Assembly: GCF_015350795.1 (NCBI RefSeq)
Contig: NZ_JADKSH010000006.1
Span: forward strand, 122,379 to 186,378
Reading direction: 5' to 3'
DNA length: 64,000 bases
From: Microbacterium sp. VKM Ac-2870
Lineage (GTDB): Bacteria; Actinomycetota; Actinomycetes; Actinomycetales; Microbacteriaceae
Each line of letters opens with the position of its first letter. Position 1 is the first letter of the stretch. A program made the translations under genes and the position numbers. This document shows positions 52,797 through 61,145 of the stretch, in pieces. The notes below the pieces were generated by a model. It worked only from the letters and a program-made list of their open reading frames with translations, was not told the DNA's origin and searched no databases.

Positions 52797-53828
52797 TCAG
52801 ATGCTGATCGAGCGTCCCGCCGAGCCCAGCTGCTGCGTTGCTTCGACGACGCGAGCGGCCATCGCCGACTCAGCCACCTTGCCCCAGGCACGCGGGTCGT
52901 AAGCCTTCTTGTTGCCCACCTCGCCGTCGACCTTCAGGACGCCGTCGTAGTTGCTGAACATGAAGCCGGCGACCGAACGGGTGAAGGCGTACTGCGTGTC
53001 GGTGTCGATGTTCATCTTGACGACGCCGTTGGCGACCGCGGTGGCGATCTCCTCGGGGGTCGAGCCGCTGCCACCATGGAAGACGAGGTCGAGCGGCTTG
53101 ACGCCCGTGCCGAACCTCTCGGCGATGCCGGCCTGGATCTCACCGAGCAGCTCAGGGCGCAGCTTGACGTTGCCCGGCTTGTAGACGCCGTGGACGTTGC
53201 CGAAGGTAAGCGCGGCGATGTACCGGCCGTTCTCGCCGAGGCCGAGCGCCTCGACGAACTTCGAGACGTCGGCGGTGGTCGTGTAGAGCGCCTCATTCGA
53301 GCCCTCGTGCTTGACGCCGTCTTCTTCGCCGCCGACGACACCGATCTCGACCTCGAGGATCGCGTTGATGTTCTTCATGCGGGGCAGGAGTTCCTTCGCG
53401 ATCTCGATGTTCTCATCGAGCGGGACGGCCGAGCCGTCCCACATGTGCGACTGGAAGATCGGGTTGCGACCTGCGCGGACCTCTTCCTCGGATGCCGCGA
53501 TCAGCGGCAGCACGAAGTCCTGCAGTGCCGGTTTGGGGCAGTGGTCGGTGTGCAGCGCAACCGTGATCGGGTAGTTCTTGGCGACCTCGGTGGCGAACTT
53601 CGCGAAGGCGAGCGCGCCTGTGGCGCGGCCCTTGACCGTGTGGCCGGCGAAGTAGTCGGCGCCACCCGTGGTGACCTGGATGATCCCATCGGATCCGGCT
53701 TCGGTGAGGCCCTGCAGGACGGCATTGATCGACTGCGAGCTCGCGGCGTTGATCGCGGGGAACGCATATCCACCGGCCTTCGCGCGGTCCAGCATCTCGG
53801 CGTACTGCTCAGGGGTGGCGACTGGCAT
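52797..53828 (-). CDS. fbaA: Class II fructose-bisphosphate aldolase
   Basis: The product is 343 aa. A zinc-dependent aldolase that reversibly splits fructose 1,6-bisphosphate. Motifs: AINAASSQSINAVLQG, ALHTDHCPKPALQDF with Asp/His zinc ligands, SHMWDGSAVP, EVEIGVVGGEEDGV, FGNVHGVY (His) and FHGGSGSTPEEI (His, phosphate loop), and NIDTDTQYAF. Start ATG 53828 has GAGGAG upstream, and TAGGCT (53868-53863, minus) gives a ~27-nt leader. Divergent from glpX, whose enzyme works in the gluconeogenic direction. Confidence 0.97.
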   Translation of the reverse strand: MPVATPEQYAEMLDRAKAGGYAFPAINAASSQSINAVLQGLTEAGSDGIIQVTTGGADYFAGHTVKGRATGALAFAKFATEVAKNYPITVALHTDHCPKPALQDFVLPLIAASEEEVRAGRNPIFQSHMWDGSAVPLDENIEIAKELLPRMKNINAILEVEIGVVGGEEDGVKHEGSNEALYTTTADVSKFVEALGLGENGRYIAALTFGNVHGVYKPGNVKLRPELLGEIQAGIAERFGTGVKPLDLVFHGGSGSTPEEIATAVANGVVKMNIDTDTQYAFTRSVAGFMFSNYDGVLKVDGEVGNKKAYDPRAWGKVAESAMAARVVEATQQLGSAGRSISI

Positions 53829-53862
53829 TTCTGCTCCTCAGTTCTGCGGGGATTCCTGTGTC

Positions 53863-54005
53863 AGCCTATCGAAGCGGCGAGCAGGTCTGTGTGGCTGCGA
53901 CCGGGCAAAAGGGGCGGGCCCGTTTGTGCGGAGCGAAAGAAGCCCGATTCCTTCACGAGACCGTCACCGAAATCTCCCCGGGCTTCGCGCGCGCCGCTCT
54001 AGGCT
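53863..54005. promoter_or_regulatory. fbaA-glpX divergent promoter region
   Basis: Minus-strand TAGGCT (53868-53863) serves fbaA; plus-strand TAGGCT (54000-54005) is 6 nt before ATG 54012 of glpX. The ~130 bp between contain GGGCGGGCCCG and CCCGGGC GC-palindromes of unknown role. Confidence 0.55.
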
Positions 54006-54011
54006 TGCGAC

Positions 54012-55001
54012 ATGGTGAGTTTGACCGCGGATATGAGCCCTTTGCACCCCGACCGCAACCTCGCGATGGAGCTGGTGCGCGCGACGGAGGCGGCGGCCAT
54101 CCGATCGGTGCCCTTTATCGGACGAGGCCAGAAGGAGAAGGCTGACGGCGCGGCGGTGGACGCCATGCGCGCATTCCTCAACACGGTCGACTTCGACGGT
54201 GTCATCGTCATCGGGGAGGGGGAGAAGGACAACGCGCCCATGCTCTTCAATGGAGAACATGTCGGCACCGGTCGAGGCCCGCAGTGCGATGTGGCCGTCG
54301 ACCCGATCGATGGCACCACCCTGACGGCCGAGGGCCGCAACAATGCGCTCTCCGTGCTGGCCGTGTCGGACCGGGGCTCCATGCTCGACGCGTCGAGCGT
54401 CTTCTACATGGACAAGATCGTGACGGGGCCGGCGGGGGTCGGTGTCGTCGACATCCGCCTTCCCGTCGCCGAGAACATCCGACGCCTGGCAAAGGCCCTC
54501 GACAAGCCCATTGATGAACTCGTCGTGTCGGTTCTCAATCGGCCGCGACACGCGCGACTCATCGAAGAGATCCGTGCGGCCGGTGCGGGGACGCGGCTGA
54601 TGAGCGACGGCGATGTCGCCGGCGGCATCAACGCCGCGCGCCACAACGCCCGCACCGATATGTGCATCGGTATCGGCGGAAGCCCGGAGGGTGTCGCGAC
54701 GGCCTGCGCCATCAAAGCGCTCGGCGGGCACATTCAAGGACGACTCTGGGCGCGCGACGACGACGAGAAGCAGCGCGGCATCGACGCCGGACTGAAGCTC
54801 GACGACTACGTTTACGAGGCCGACGAACTGGTGAAGGGGCGCAACACGATCTTCGTTGCGACGGGAGTCACCAACGGCGAGCTCGTGGCCGGGGTCCGGC
54901 GCGACGGTGACTTCGTCTACACGGAGAGCGTCGTGCTGCGGGGAGCCTCCGGAACCCTTCGTCGCATCTCGTCGGAGCACCTCACGTCGAAATGGCTCTG
55001 A
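54012..55001 (+). CDS. glpX: Class II fructose-1,6-bisphosphatase GlpX
   Basis: The product is 329 aa. Li+-sensitive phosphatase of gluconeogenesis. Motifs: KEKADGAAVDAMR, VIGEGEKDNAPML and AVDPIDGTTLTAEGRNNAL give the metal-binding Asp/Glu and the substrate Thr; GIGGSPEGVATACAIKALGG is the signature of the GlpX class. ATG 54012 is leaderless; GTG 54015 is the next option. It is the usual single FBPase of actinobacteria, here divergent from fbaA. Confidence 0.97.
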   Translation: MVSLTADMSPLHPDRNLAMELVRATEAAAIRSVPFIGRGQKEKADGAAVDAMRAFLNTVDFDGVIVIGEGEKDNAPMLFNGEHVGTGRGPQCDVAVDPIDGTTLTAEGRNNALSVLAVSDRGSMLDASSVFYMDKIVTGPAGVGVVDIRLPVAENIRRLAKALDKPIDELVVSVLNRPRHARLIEEIRAAGAGTRLMSDGDVAGGINAARHNARTDMCIGIGGSPEGVATACAIKALGGHIQGRLWARDDDEKQRGIDAGLKLDDYVYEADELVKGRNTIFVATGVTNGELVAGVRRDGDFVYTESVVLRGASGTLRRISSEHLTSKWL

Positions 55002-55126
55002 TCGCCGGATAGTCACAACTCGGTCGCGACGCGCGGCGCGTGCAGGACAGGATCAGGTGGGCTCTGGCAGAATGTGGAGCGGTGTCACCGGCGACACACA
55101 CGTCGTCCACGTAGTCCGGGGGTCAC

Positions 55127-55315
55127 ATGTCCGCAGCATCGAGCAGTCCCAGAACGGGGCAGGTCAGCGTCACTGCAGACCCCGCGCGTCGTCCCGATGT
55201 TCTGCTGAGACGGCGGATGCCGGAGGGGCACCAGGTCAGCGCATGGTGGATGATCGGCGCTTTCGTGGGCGTCTCGGTCGCTGTGGTCGGATTGCTGAAC
55301 CTGTTCCCCGCCTGA
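55127..55315 (+). CDS. Small C-terminally anchored membrane protein (62 aa), unknown function
   Basis: The product is 62 aa: a soluble N-terminal 38 residues with DPARRPDVLLRRRMPEG, then one membrane segment (~39-59) ending almost at the C-terminus (NLFPA). GGGGGT lies 3-8 nt before ATG 55127, and CAGAAT (55068-55073) is a possible -10. No family recognised. It ends 15 bp before the convergent rmuC stop. Confidence 0.6.
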   Translation: MSAASSSPRTGQVSVTADPARRPDVLLRRRMPEGHQVSAWWMIGAFVGVSVAVVGLLNLFPA

Positions 55316-55330
55316 GCGTCGCTGCCGCGT

Positions 55331-56590
55331 TCACAGGCGGTCTCGCAGTTCTCCCACGTCTGCCGATAGCCCTTCGGTGAGTTCAGGGGAAACGAGTCGG
55401 CGCGGCGTCTTCTCGATGAGCTCCGGTGCGGCGACCGCCTCGAGCTTCGTCTCGTCGATTCCGGGGAACTTTCGTGCCGTCACCAGCACGCGCGTCTCGA
55501 GAGAACCCGCGAAGCGGTTGTAGCTGTCGACGGTGCGCTCGATCGCTCGGCGCAGTTCCTCGGCGTGGCCGGCCATGCTTCCCAGGCGCTGATACAGCTC
55601 GGTGCCGAGGTCGAAGAGCCGCCGCGCCTCGGTGGAGACATCCTGCTGCGTCCAGGTGTAGGCGACCGTCTTCAGTACTGCCCAGAGGTTGACGGGGGAT
55701 GCCAGCGCGACGCGCTTGCCGAAGGCATAGTCCAGGAGCGTGGGGTCTTCGTCGAGTGCCGTCGCCAGCAGAGCCTCGTTCGGGAGGAAGCACACGACGA
55801 ACTCGGGGCTTGAGTCCAAGCCGCTCCAGTAGGCCTTCTTGGCGAGTGCGTCGACATGCGCGCGTACTGCCTTCACATGACGTTGGAGGAGTTGGCTGCG
55901 CCGCGCGCCGTCTTCGCCCTGTGCGGTGACGGCAATCGCGGACGCTTCCAGGTACGCGTCGAGGGGGACTTTCGCGTCGACGGCGAGCGACTTACCCCCG
56001 GGCAGGCGAACGACCATGTCGGGGCGGCCCTCACCGGAGTGCGAAGTCACGGACGACTGCAGTTCGAAGTCGACGTACCGAGTGAGCCCGGCCGACTCGA
56101 CGACGCGACGCAGCTGCGTCTCACCCCAGACGCCGCGCGTGGCGTTGGAGCGCAGGGCGCCGGCCAGTGATTCGGTGGTCGCGCGCAACGCCTCGTCGGA
56201 AGCCTGCGCGAGGCGCAACTGCTCGGCGAGAGAGCCGTACTGCGTCTGGCGGTCGCGCTCGAGGTCTGTCACCTTTTGCTGCATCGCCTGCAGCGACTCC
56301 TGCACCGGGGCCAGAGCGCGCAGGACGAGCTGTTCGCGTCGCTCGCGCTCCTGTTGCGCGTTCTGGTCCGAGCGCACCTGCGCGCTCAGCTCGCGGGCGA
56401 GCATCCGCTGTTGTTCGAGCTGCTCCGCGAGCGAGCGGGCCGAGGCTTCCGCCCCGCCGACGCGCGCGCTGAGCGCGGCAGCCTCGCGCGCGCCGCGCTC
56501 CGCGGCCCGCATGCTCCCGCCGAGCCAGCCCGCGGCAAGGCCCGCGAGAAGACACACCAGCGCGATGACAATGACGATGACGGCATCCAT
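55331..56590 (-). CDS. rmuC: DNA recombination protein RmuC
   Basis: The product is 419 aa: an N-terminal membrane segment (~4-23), a coiled coil (~25-120) and a nuclease-like domain with RGVWGETQLRRVVESAGL, GRPDMVVRLPGGKSLAVDAKVPLDAYL and CFLPNEALLATALDEDP, the RmuC hallmark (PD-(D/E)XK-like Asp and Lys). RmuC limits inversions at short inverted repeats. ATG 56590 is used; the longer frame overlaps the upstream exonuclease gene, 46 bp away. Both genes concern DNA ends and are probably co-transcribed. Confidence 0.93.
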   Translation of the reverse strand: MDAVIVIVIALVCLLAGLAAGWLGGSMRAAERGAREAAALSARVGGAEASARSLAEQLEQQRMLARELSAQVRSDQNAQQERERREQLVLRALAPVQESLQAMQQKVTDLERDRQTQYGSLAEQLRLAQASDEALRATTESLAGALRSNATRGVWGETQLRRVVESAGLTRYVDFELQSSVTSHSGEGRPDMVVRLPGGKSLAVDAKVPLDAYLEASAIAVTAQGEDGARRSQLLQRHVKAVRAHVDALAKKAYWSGLDSSPEFVVCFLPNEALLATALDEDPTLLDYAFGKRVALASPVNLWAVLKTVAYTWTQQDVSTEARRLFDLGTELYQRLGSMAGHAEELRRAIERTVDSYNRFAGSLETRVLVTARKFPGIDETKLEAVAAPELIEKTPRRLVSPELTEGLSADVGELRDRL

Positions 56591-56636
56591 GTGATCAGCG
56601 TGCCGGACACGTCCGACATCGCTGTGCGCCGCTCCG

Positions 56637-57239
56637 TCAGGCCGCCGGAACGACCGCGACGACGCGACGTGCGGGGGCGAGTTGGGGAACGCGCAGGCCG
56701 AGCAGCATCGCCATCTCCACGACATCCTGTGCGCCGGCACGCTGGGCGGCGTCGATCATGATGTGGGCGCATGCGAGGGCATCCGCGGACGCGTCATGGT
56801 GGGCGAAATCGAGAAAGCCGGCGGCCGCGGCCACGAACGGCAGGCGGTAGGAGGGCAGCTCGTACGTCTTGCGGGCCGTCTGGAGGCTGCAGATGTAGCG
56901 AAAGGGTGGGCACTCGGCATCCGTGACCTCGCATGCGCGGCGCAGCACGCTCATGTCGAACCCGGCGTTGTGCGCCACCACCACGTCATCGCCGACGAAC
57001 GCTGCGAGATCGGGCAGCTGCGTCACCCAGTCCGCGGCGTCGATGACGTCATCGGGTCGGATGCCATGGATGCCGATGTTCAGTTCGAAGAACCGGTCGT
57101 GCCCGGGCGGCGGCTTGATGAGCCAGCCGGAACTTTCGACGACGTGTCCCGCCCGCACCTTCGTCAACCCGACGGCGCAGGCCGACGCGCTGGAGGAGTT
57201 GGCCGTCTCGAAGTCGATTGCGGTGAAGTCCAGGGCCAC
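56637..57239 (-). CDS. DEDDh-type 3'-5' exonuclease (DnaQ-like)
   Basis: The product is 200 aa. ExoI AIDFETAN (Asp9, Glu11), ExoII VVAHNAGFDMSVL (Asp) and ExoIII HHDASADALA (His and Asp) complete the DEDDh site. ELNIGIHGIRPDDV marks the DnaQ/PolC-epsilon-like subgroup. It has no polymerase or GIY-YIG extension. Probably trims single-stranded DNA or RNA; specificity unknown. GTG 57239 follows GGGAAGAG. Confidence 0.9.
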   Translation of the reverse strand: MALDFTAIDFETANSSSASACAVGLTKVRAGHVVESSGWLIKPPPGHDRFFELNIGIHGIRPDDVIDAADWVTQLPDLAAFVGDDVVVAHNAGFDMSVLRRACEVTDAECPPFRYICSLQTARKTYELPSYRLPFVAAAAGFLDFAHHDASADALACAHIMIDAAQRAGAQDVVEMAMLLGLRVPQLAPARRVVAVVPAA

Positions 57240-57303
57240 GGCCCCACTCTTCCCGCGAGGTCCGCACGCGCGCGGCAGGCGCGCCGGTGCACGCGCACGC
57301 AGG

Positions 57304-57339
57304 AGCGGGGGAGCGACCTTGCTGTGATCGCCCCCCGCT
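57304..57339. terminator. Hairpin between the decayed dehydrogenase and the exonuclease
   Basis: AGCGGGGG (57304-57311) pairs with CCCCCGCT (57332-57339); a further GCGA/TCGC adds four pairs beyond a one-base bulge, loop about 11 nt. Confidence 0.6.
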
Positions 57340-57357
57340 GTTCTGTGTGCCGTCGTC

Positions 57358-57671
57358 TCAGCAGCGCAGCACGATGCGACCGTCGATCTTGCCCTTCTTC
57401 ATCCGCTCGAACTCATCGTTGATGTCCTCGACGCTCTGGACGGGCATGGTGAAATCGATCGCGCCCCGGGCGTAGAAGTCAAACGCCTCGATCATGTCGT
57501 GGCGGGTGTCGACGAGCGACCCGCGGATGGGTGATGGCGCGCAGAGCGACGTCGAATTGGGGGCGACAGGCCAGTCGCCGCGGGCGGCGTGTAGATCGAT
57601 GCGGCGCACATCGTCGGTGCGGCGTCGGTATGGCTGGCGGTGGGGGCGTCGGCCAGTGTCGTCATTGACAT
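57358..57671 (-). pseudogene. Zinc-type alcohol dehydrogenase remnant (internal deletion plus frameshift)
   Basis: The 3' part encodes IRGSLVDTRHDMIEAFDFYA...DINDEFERMKKGKIDGRIVL, the C-terminus of Zn-dependent alcohol dehydrogenases. The 5' part, after a good GAGAGGAAG site and ATG 57671, encodes a dehydrogenase-like N-terminus (PTMCAASIYTPP). The ~250 catalytic residues between are gone. QFDVALRAIT, the segment expected before IRGS, sits in another frame, with one extra C near 57528-57533. Total span is ~314 bp against ~1 kb for an intact gene. Confidence 0.82.
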
Positions 57672-57746
57672 CACTTCCTCTCGGCGGAGCCGTTGCGCCC
57701 GATGCTCAGACGCTAGGGATGCCGAGGTTGCATGATGCTGTGGGCG

Positions 57747-57752
57747 TAGGGT
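57747..57752 (+). promoter_or_regulatory. -10 box of the methyltransferase gene
   Basis: TAGGGT, 7 nt before ATG 57760 (leaderless). Confidence 0.55.
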
Positions 57753-57759
57753 CGAGAGC

Positions 57760-58509
57760 ATGGCGACGCGCGACGAGATGGCCTCGAGTTTCGGCAGTGC
57801 TGCGGGAGACTACGAGCGAGGACGGCCGACGTATCCGGATGCCGCGGTGGCCTGGCTGCTCGCACCCGCTGGCCCGCACCCTCGGGTCGCCGACGTCGGG
57901 GCGGGAACGGGCAAGCTCACCGCAGCGCTGCACGATGTCGGTGCCGATGTCATCGCCGTCGAACCGGATGCCGCGATGCTCCAGACGTTGCGCAGTGCCC
58001 TCCCGGGCGTCGAGACCCTGATCGGCCGCGCCGAGCGGATGAACCTTCCCGACGAGAGCCTCGACGCCATGGTCTTCGGTCAGGCGTGGCACTGGGTTGA
58101 TGTGGCTGCGGCATCCGCCGAGGCCGGACGCGTCCTCAAGCCGGGTGGTGTCCTCGGCCTCGTCTGGAACATCCGCGACGAGAGCACGTCGTGGGTCGCC
58201 CGTCTCGGCGCCATCATGAAGGGCAGTCACGCCGAGGAACTGCTCGCCGGGGAGGGCCCGGCCGTCGCCGCCCCTTTCGCAACTCTTGAGCACGAGAGCT
58301 GGCAGTGGTCTCGACGACTGACGAGGGCCGAACTGCTGGCCATGGTGCGCTCGCGCAGCTACATCATCACCGCGGCGCCGGCCGAACGAGACCGCATCCT
58401 CGTCGAGGTGCAGGAGCTGTTCTCCGCGTCCTGTCGTCGTGGCGACGACGGTGTCGAGGTCGTCGACCTGCCGTACCGCACAGAGGCGTTCCGCAGCATC
58501 CGGGGATGA
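57760..58509 (+). CDS. Class I SAM-dependent methyltransferase
   Basis: The product is 249 aa. Methyltransf_11-type fold: YERGRPTYPDAAVAWL, VADVGAGTGKLTAAL (SAM loop), VIAVEPDAAML (ribose-binding acid), FGQAWHWVD and GRVLKPGGVLGLVWN. This matches small-molecule methyltransferases of the UbiE/Tam-like group; no substrate can be named. Convergent with the iron transporter operon, divergent from the decayed dehydrogenase. Confidence 0.88.
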   Translation: MATRDEMASSFGSAAGDYERGRPTYPDAAVAWLLAPAGPHPRVADVGAGTGKLTAALHDVGADVIAVEPDAAMLQTLRSALPGVETLIGRAERMNLPDESLDAMVFGQAWHWVDVAAASAEAGRVLKPGGVLGLVWNIRDESTSWVARLGAIMKGSHAEELLAGEGPAVAAPFATLEHESWQWSRRLTRAELLAMVRSRSYIITAAPAERDRILVEVQELFSASCRRGDDGVEVVDLPYRTEAFRSIRG

Positions 58510-58534
58510 CTCGCCCGGATGCGGGAACGAGCGC

Positions 58535-59581
58535 TCAGCCCGGGTAGACGACGGCGCCGCCGTCGACCGTGATGCGGACGTCGTCGCCGACGGCGGGCAG
58601 TGGTGCGCCGACGGCGCGCAACGGTACGCCGACCGCGGTGCCGTCCGCGCACGACACCGTGGCGGTGGCCGTGGCGCCGACGGTGGCGATTGCGGTGACG
58701 CGAGCGGTCACTGCCGCGGCATCCGTCGTCAGCCGGAGCTGCGTCGGACGCACCATGCCGACGACCGTGGATGCCGCGTCGGAGAAGTCGGCTTTCACGG
58801 GGAGCGTGCCGAGCGCGCAGCGGAATCCACCGCGTACGGTCTTCGCACCCGCGAGCAGAACGGTCTCGCCGAGGAGGCGCGCGACGGCTGCCGAGACGGG
58901 GCGCGAGAACACATCCTCACACGATCCGGCCTGCTGGAGCCGGCCGTCGTCGAGAACGGCAACGCAATGCCCGAAGGCGAGCGCCTCGTCGGGATCGTGG
59001 GTCACCAGCACGCTCGTCACCTTCGCTCGCGCCAGCGCCTCGACGACCTGTGCGCGCACGTGCGCGCGCAGCTCGGTGTCGAGCGCACTGAAGGGCTCAT
59101 CCAGCAGGAGCACCCGTGGGTGCGGGGCGAGTGCACGGGCCAGCGAGACGCGCTGCTGCTGGCCTCCGGAGATCTCGTGCGGGTAGCGATCGAGCAGCTG
59201 CGGTTCGATACCGGCGAGAGCCGCAGCAGCGGCGACGGCATCGTTGCGCTCGCCGCGCGCAGATCCGCGCAGGCCGAACGCGATGTTCCGTCGAGCGGTG
59301 AGGTGCGGGAAGAGGGCGCCGTCCTGTGCGACGTAGCCGACCCGCCGCCGATGCGGGGCGACGTGGCGCGTTGCGGTGCCGGCGATGTCGTCGCCTAGGC
59401 GAATCTCGCCCTCCGTGATGCGCTCGAAGCCGGCGATCGCCCGGAGAAGTGTGGACTTGCCGCTGCCCGAGGGGCCTACGACCGCGAGCCGTTCACCGTC
59501 GGGCACTGACACGCACACGCCGGTGAGCACCATGTTGCCGCCGAGACGCACCGCCGCATCCGTCACCGTCAACGAAGTCAT
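58535..59581 (-). CDS. Iron(III)-type ABC transporter, ATP-binding protein
   Basis: The product is 348 aa. Walker A GPSGSGKST, Q-loop GYVAQDGALFPHLT, signature ISGGQQQRVSLARAL, Walker B LLLDEPFSALD and the switch VTHDPDEAL; a C-terminal TOBE-like domain with MVRPTQLRL regulates. Spacing and motifs resemble FbpC/PotA. ATGA overlap with the permease. Third gene of the SBP-permease-ATPase operon. Confidence 0.93.
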   Translation of the reverse strand: MTSLTVTDAAVRLGGNMVLTGVCVSVPDGERLAVVGPSGSGKSTLLRAIAGFERITEGEIRLGDDIAGTATRHVAPHRRRVGYVAQDGALFPHLTARRNIAFGLRGSARGERNDAVAAAAALAGIEPQLLDRYPHEISGGQQQRVSLARALAPHPRVLLLDEPFSALDTELRAHVRAQVVEALARAKVTSVLVTHDPDEALAFGHCVAVLDDGRLQQAGSCEDVFSRPVSAAVARLLGETVLLAGAKTVRGGFRCALGTLPVKADFSDAASTVVGMVRPTQLRLTTDAAAVTARVTAIATVGATATATVSCADGTAVGVPLRAVGAPLPAVGDDVRITVDGGAVVYPG

Positions 59582-61077
59582 CGATCGCTCCGGCGTCGGG
59601 CGTCGGTCAGAAGGAGGGCAACGCTCGGGACCGACAGCACGATGAGCATGATCGCATACGGCGCACCGGCGACGAAGTCGGCGTTCGAGGTTTCCGACCA
59701 GAACTGGGTGGCGAGCGTGCGTGTGCCGGCGGGCGCCAGCAACAGGGTCGCCGTCAACTCGTTCGCGCAGCCGAGGCCGACCAGCGCCAACGCCGAACCG
59801 AACGACGATGCCATGAGAGGAGCTGTAACCTCGACCGTCGCCGCGAACCGCGTGCGCCCGAGGGTCTGTGCGGCTTCCTCCAGCCGCGGGGGCACTTGGG
59901 CCAACCCGCTGCGAAGGCTCACCAAGGCGCGCGGCAGGAAGACGATCACGTAGGCCGCGATGACGGTGGCGGGGGTTTGATACAGCCAGGGCACGACGCG
60001 GAGCGTCACCGTGACGAGCGCGAGCGCGACGATGATCGTGGGCAGGCTGCTTGCGAGGTACATCGCGCCCTCGATGCCGCGAGTGAAACGGCTGGGGTGT
60101 CGCACGCTCAACCACGCGCAGGGGAGGGCCACGAGGGTGGCAGCGAGGGCGCCGCCGCCCGCCAGGAGGAGCGTCTGGCTGAGCGCGGGCAGGAGATGGA
60201 TGCTCTGCCATCCCTCGGGCCGCAGCGCCCAGCGCAGCAGGCTCACGCCCGGGACACCGACCGCGAGGATGAGGATGCCGGTGAGTGCTGCGCTCACCGG
60301 TATCGCTCCCCATCCCAGCCGGTGCGGGACGGCGGGGCGCGGGGCGCCGCGTCCGACGCGGGCGTAGCGCACGCGGCCCCGCAGGCTCGCCTCGCCGACC
60401 AGCAGGACGAGGCAGACGGCCGCGAGAACGACGCCGAGGGCGTTGGCCGCGGGCCCCGCGAAACTGGACTGGAACTGGCTCACGATCGCCGTCGTGAAGG
60501 TGTCGAAGCGCAGGAGCGCGAAGGCACCGTACTCGGCCAGCAGGTGCAACGCGACGACGAGTCCGCCGCCGAGAATGGCCAACCGCAGTTGTGGCACGAC
60601 CACCCGCCAGAAGGTCGTGAGGGGTCCGAGGCCGAGTGCGCGGGCCGACTCTTCGAGCGACGGATCGATCCGGCGAAGGGCCGCAAGGGCCGGAAGATAG
60701 ACCAGCGGGTAGTACGCGCCGACCGCGATCAGCAGGCCGCCGGCGAGTCCTTGAAGCGAAGGCACAGCCGAGATCCACCCGTATCCGCTCACGAAGGCGG
60801 GCATCGCCAGCGGCGCGGCGAGCAGTGTCGCCCAGATTTTCCGGCCGGGCAAAGCGGTGCGTTCCACCGTCCACGCTGCACCGACGCCGACGGCGATGCA
60901 CAGGGGGACGGCGAGAACGACCAGGCCCAGAGTATTGGCGAGAAGTTCGCCCACCCGAGGGCGGAAGACCTGAGCGCTCAGCTGCGGCCACCCTTCGGAG
61001 ACGGCGACCCAGACGACGAAACCGACCGGAACGAGCAGCAGCGCCGCGGTGATGAGGGCAAGCGCCAGCAGCGGCAC
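59578..61077 (-). CDS. Iron(III)-type ABC transporter, fused permease
   Basis: The product is 499 aa from GTG 61077, with about 12 membrane segments in two binding-protein-dependent permease halves, each with an EAA loop (EESARALGLGPLTTFWRVVVP and EEAAQTLGRTRFAATVEVTAP). EYGAFALLRFDTFTTAI is characteristic of FbpB-type Fe3+ permeases. Start is uncertain: GTG 61077 lies right at the first hydrophobic segment and has no ribosome-binding site, whereas an in-frame CTG at 61149 overlaps the binding-protein stop and would supply a basic cytoplasmic N-terminus. Confidence 0.9.
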   Translation of the reverse strand: MPLLALALITAALLLVPVGFVVWVAVSEGWPQLSAQVFRPRVGELLANTLGLVVLAVPLCIAVGVGAAWTVERTALPGRKIWATLLAAPLAMPAFVSGYGWISAVPSLQGLAGGLLIAVGAYYPLVYLPALAALRRIDPSLEESARALGLGPLTTFWRVVVPQLRLAILGGGLVVALHLLAEYGAFALLRFDTFTTAIVSQFQSSFAGPAANALGVVLAAVCLVLLVGEASLRGRVRYARVGRGAPRPAVPHRLGWGAIPVSAALTGILILAVGVPGVSLLRWALRPEGWQSIHLLPALSQTLLLAGGGALAATLVALPCAWLSVRHPSRFTRGIEGAMYLASSLPTIIVALALVTVTLRVVPWLYQTPATVIAAYVIVFLPRALVSLRSGLAQVPPRLEEAAQTLGRTRFAATVEVTAPLMASSFGSALALVGLGCANELTATLLLAPAGTRTLATQFWSETSNADFVAGAPYAIMLIVLSVPSVALLLTDARRRSDR

Positions 61078-61145
61078 CGGCGCGGGGTGCGCGCGGTGCC
61101 GCTGCGGGGGCCCGCTGATCGCGGAGCGATCGGCGGTGGCGAGGC

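Noticed and set aside
57358..57609. 83-aa frame as an intact small protein
   Set aside because: Its second half is clearly an alcohol dehydrogenase C-terminus and its first half a frameshifted part of the same gene, so it is a pseudogene fragment.
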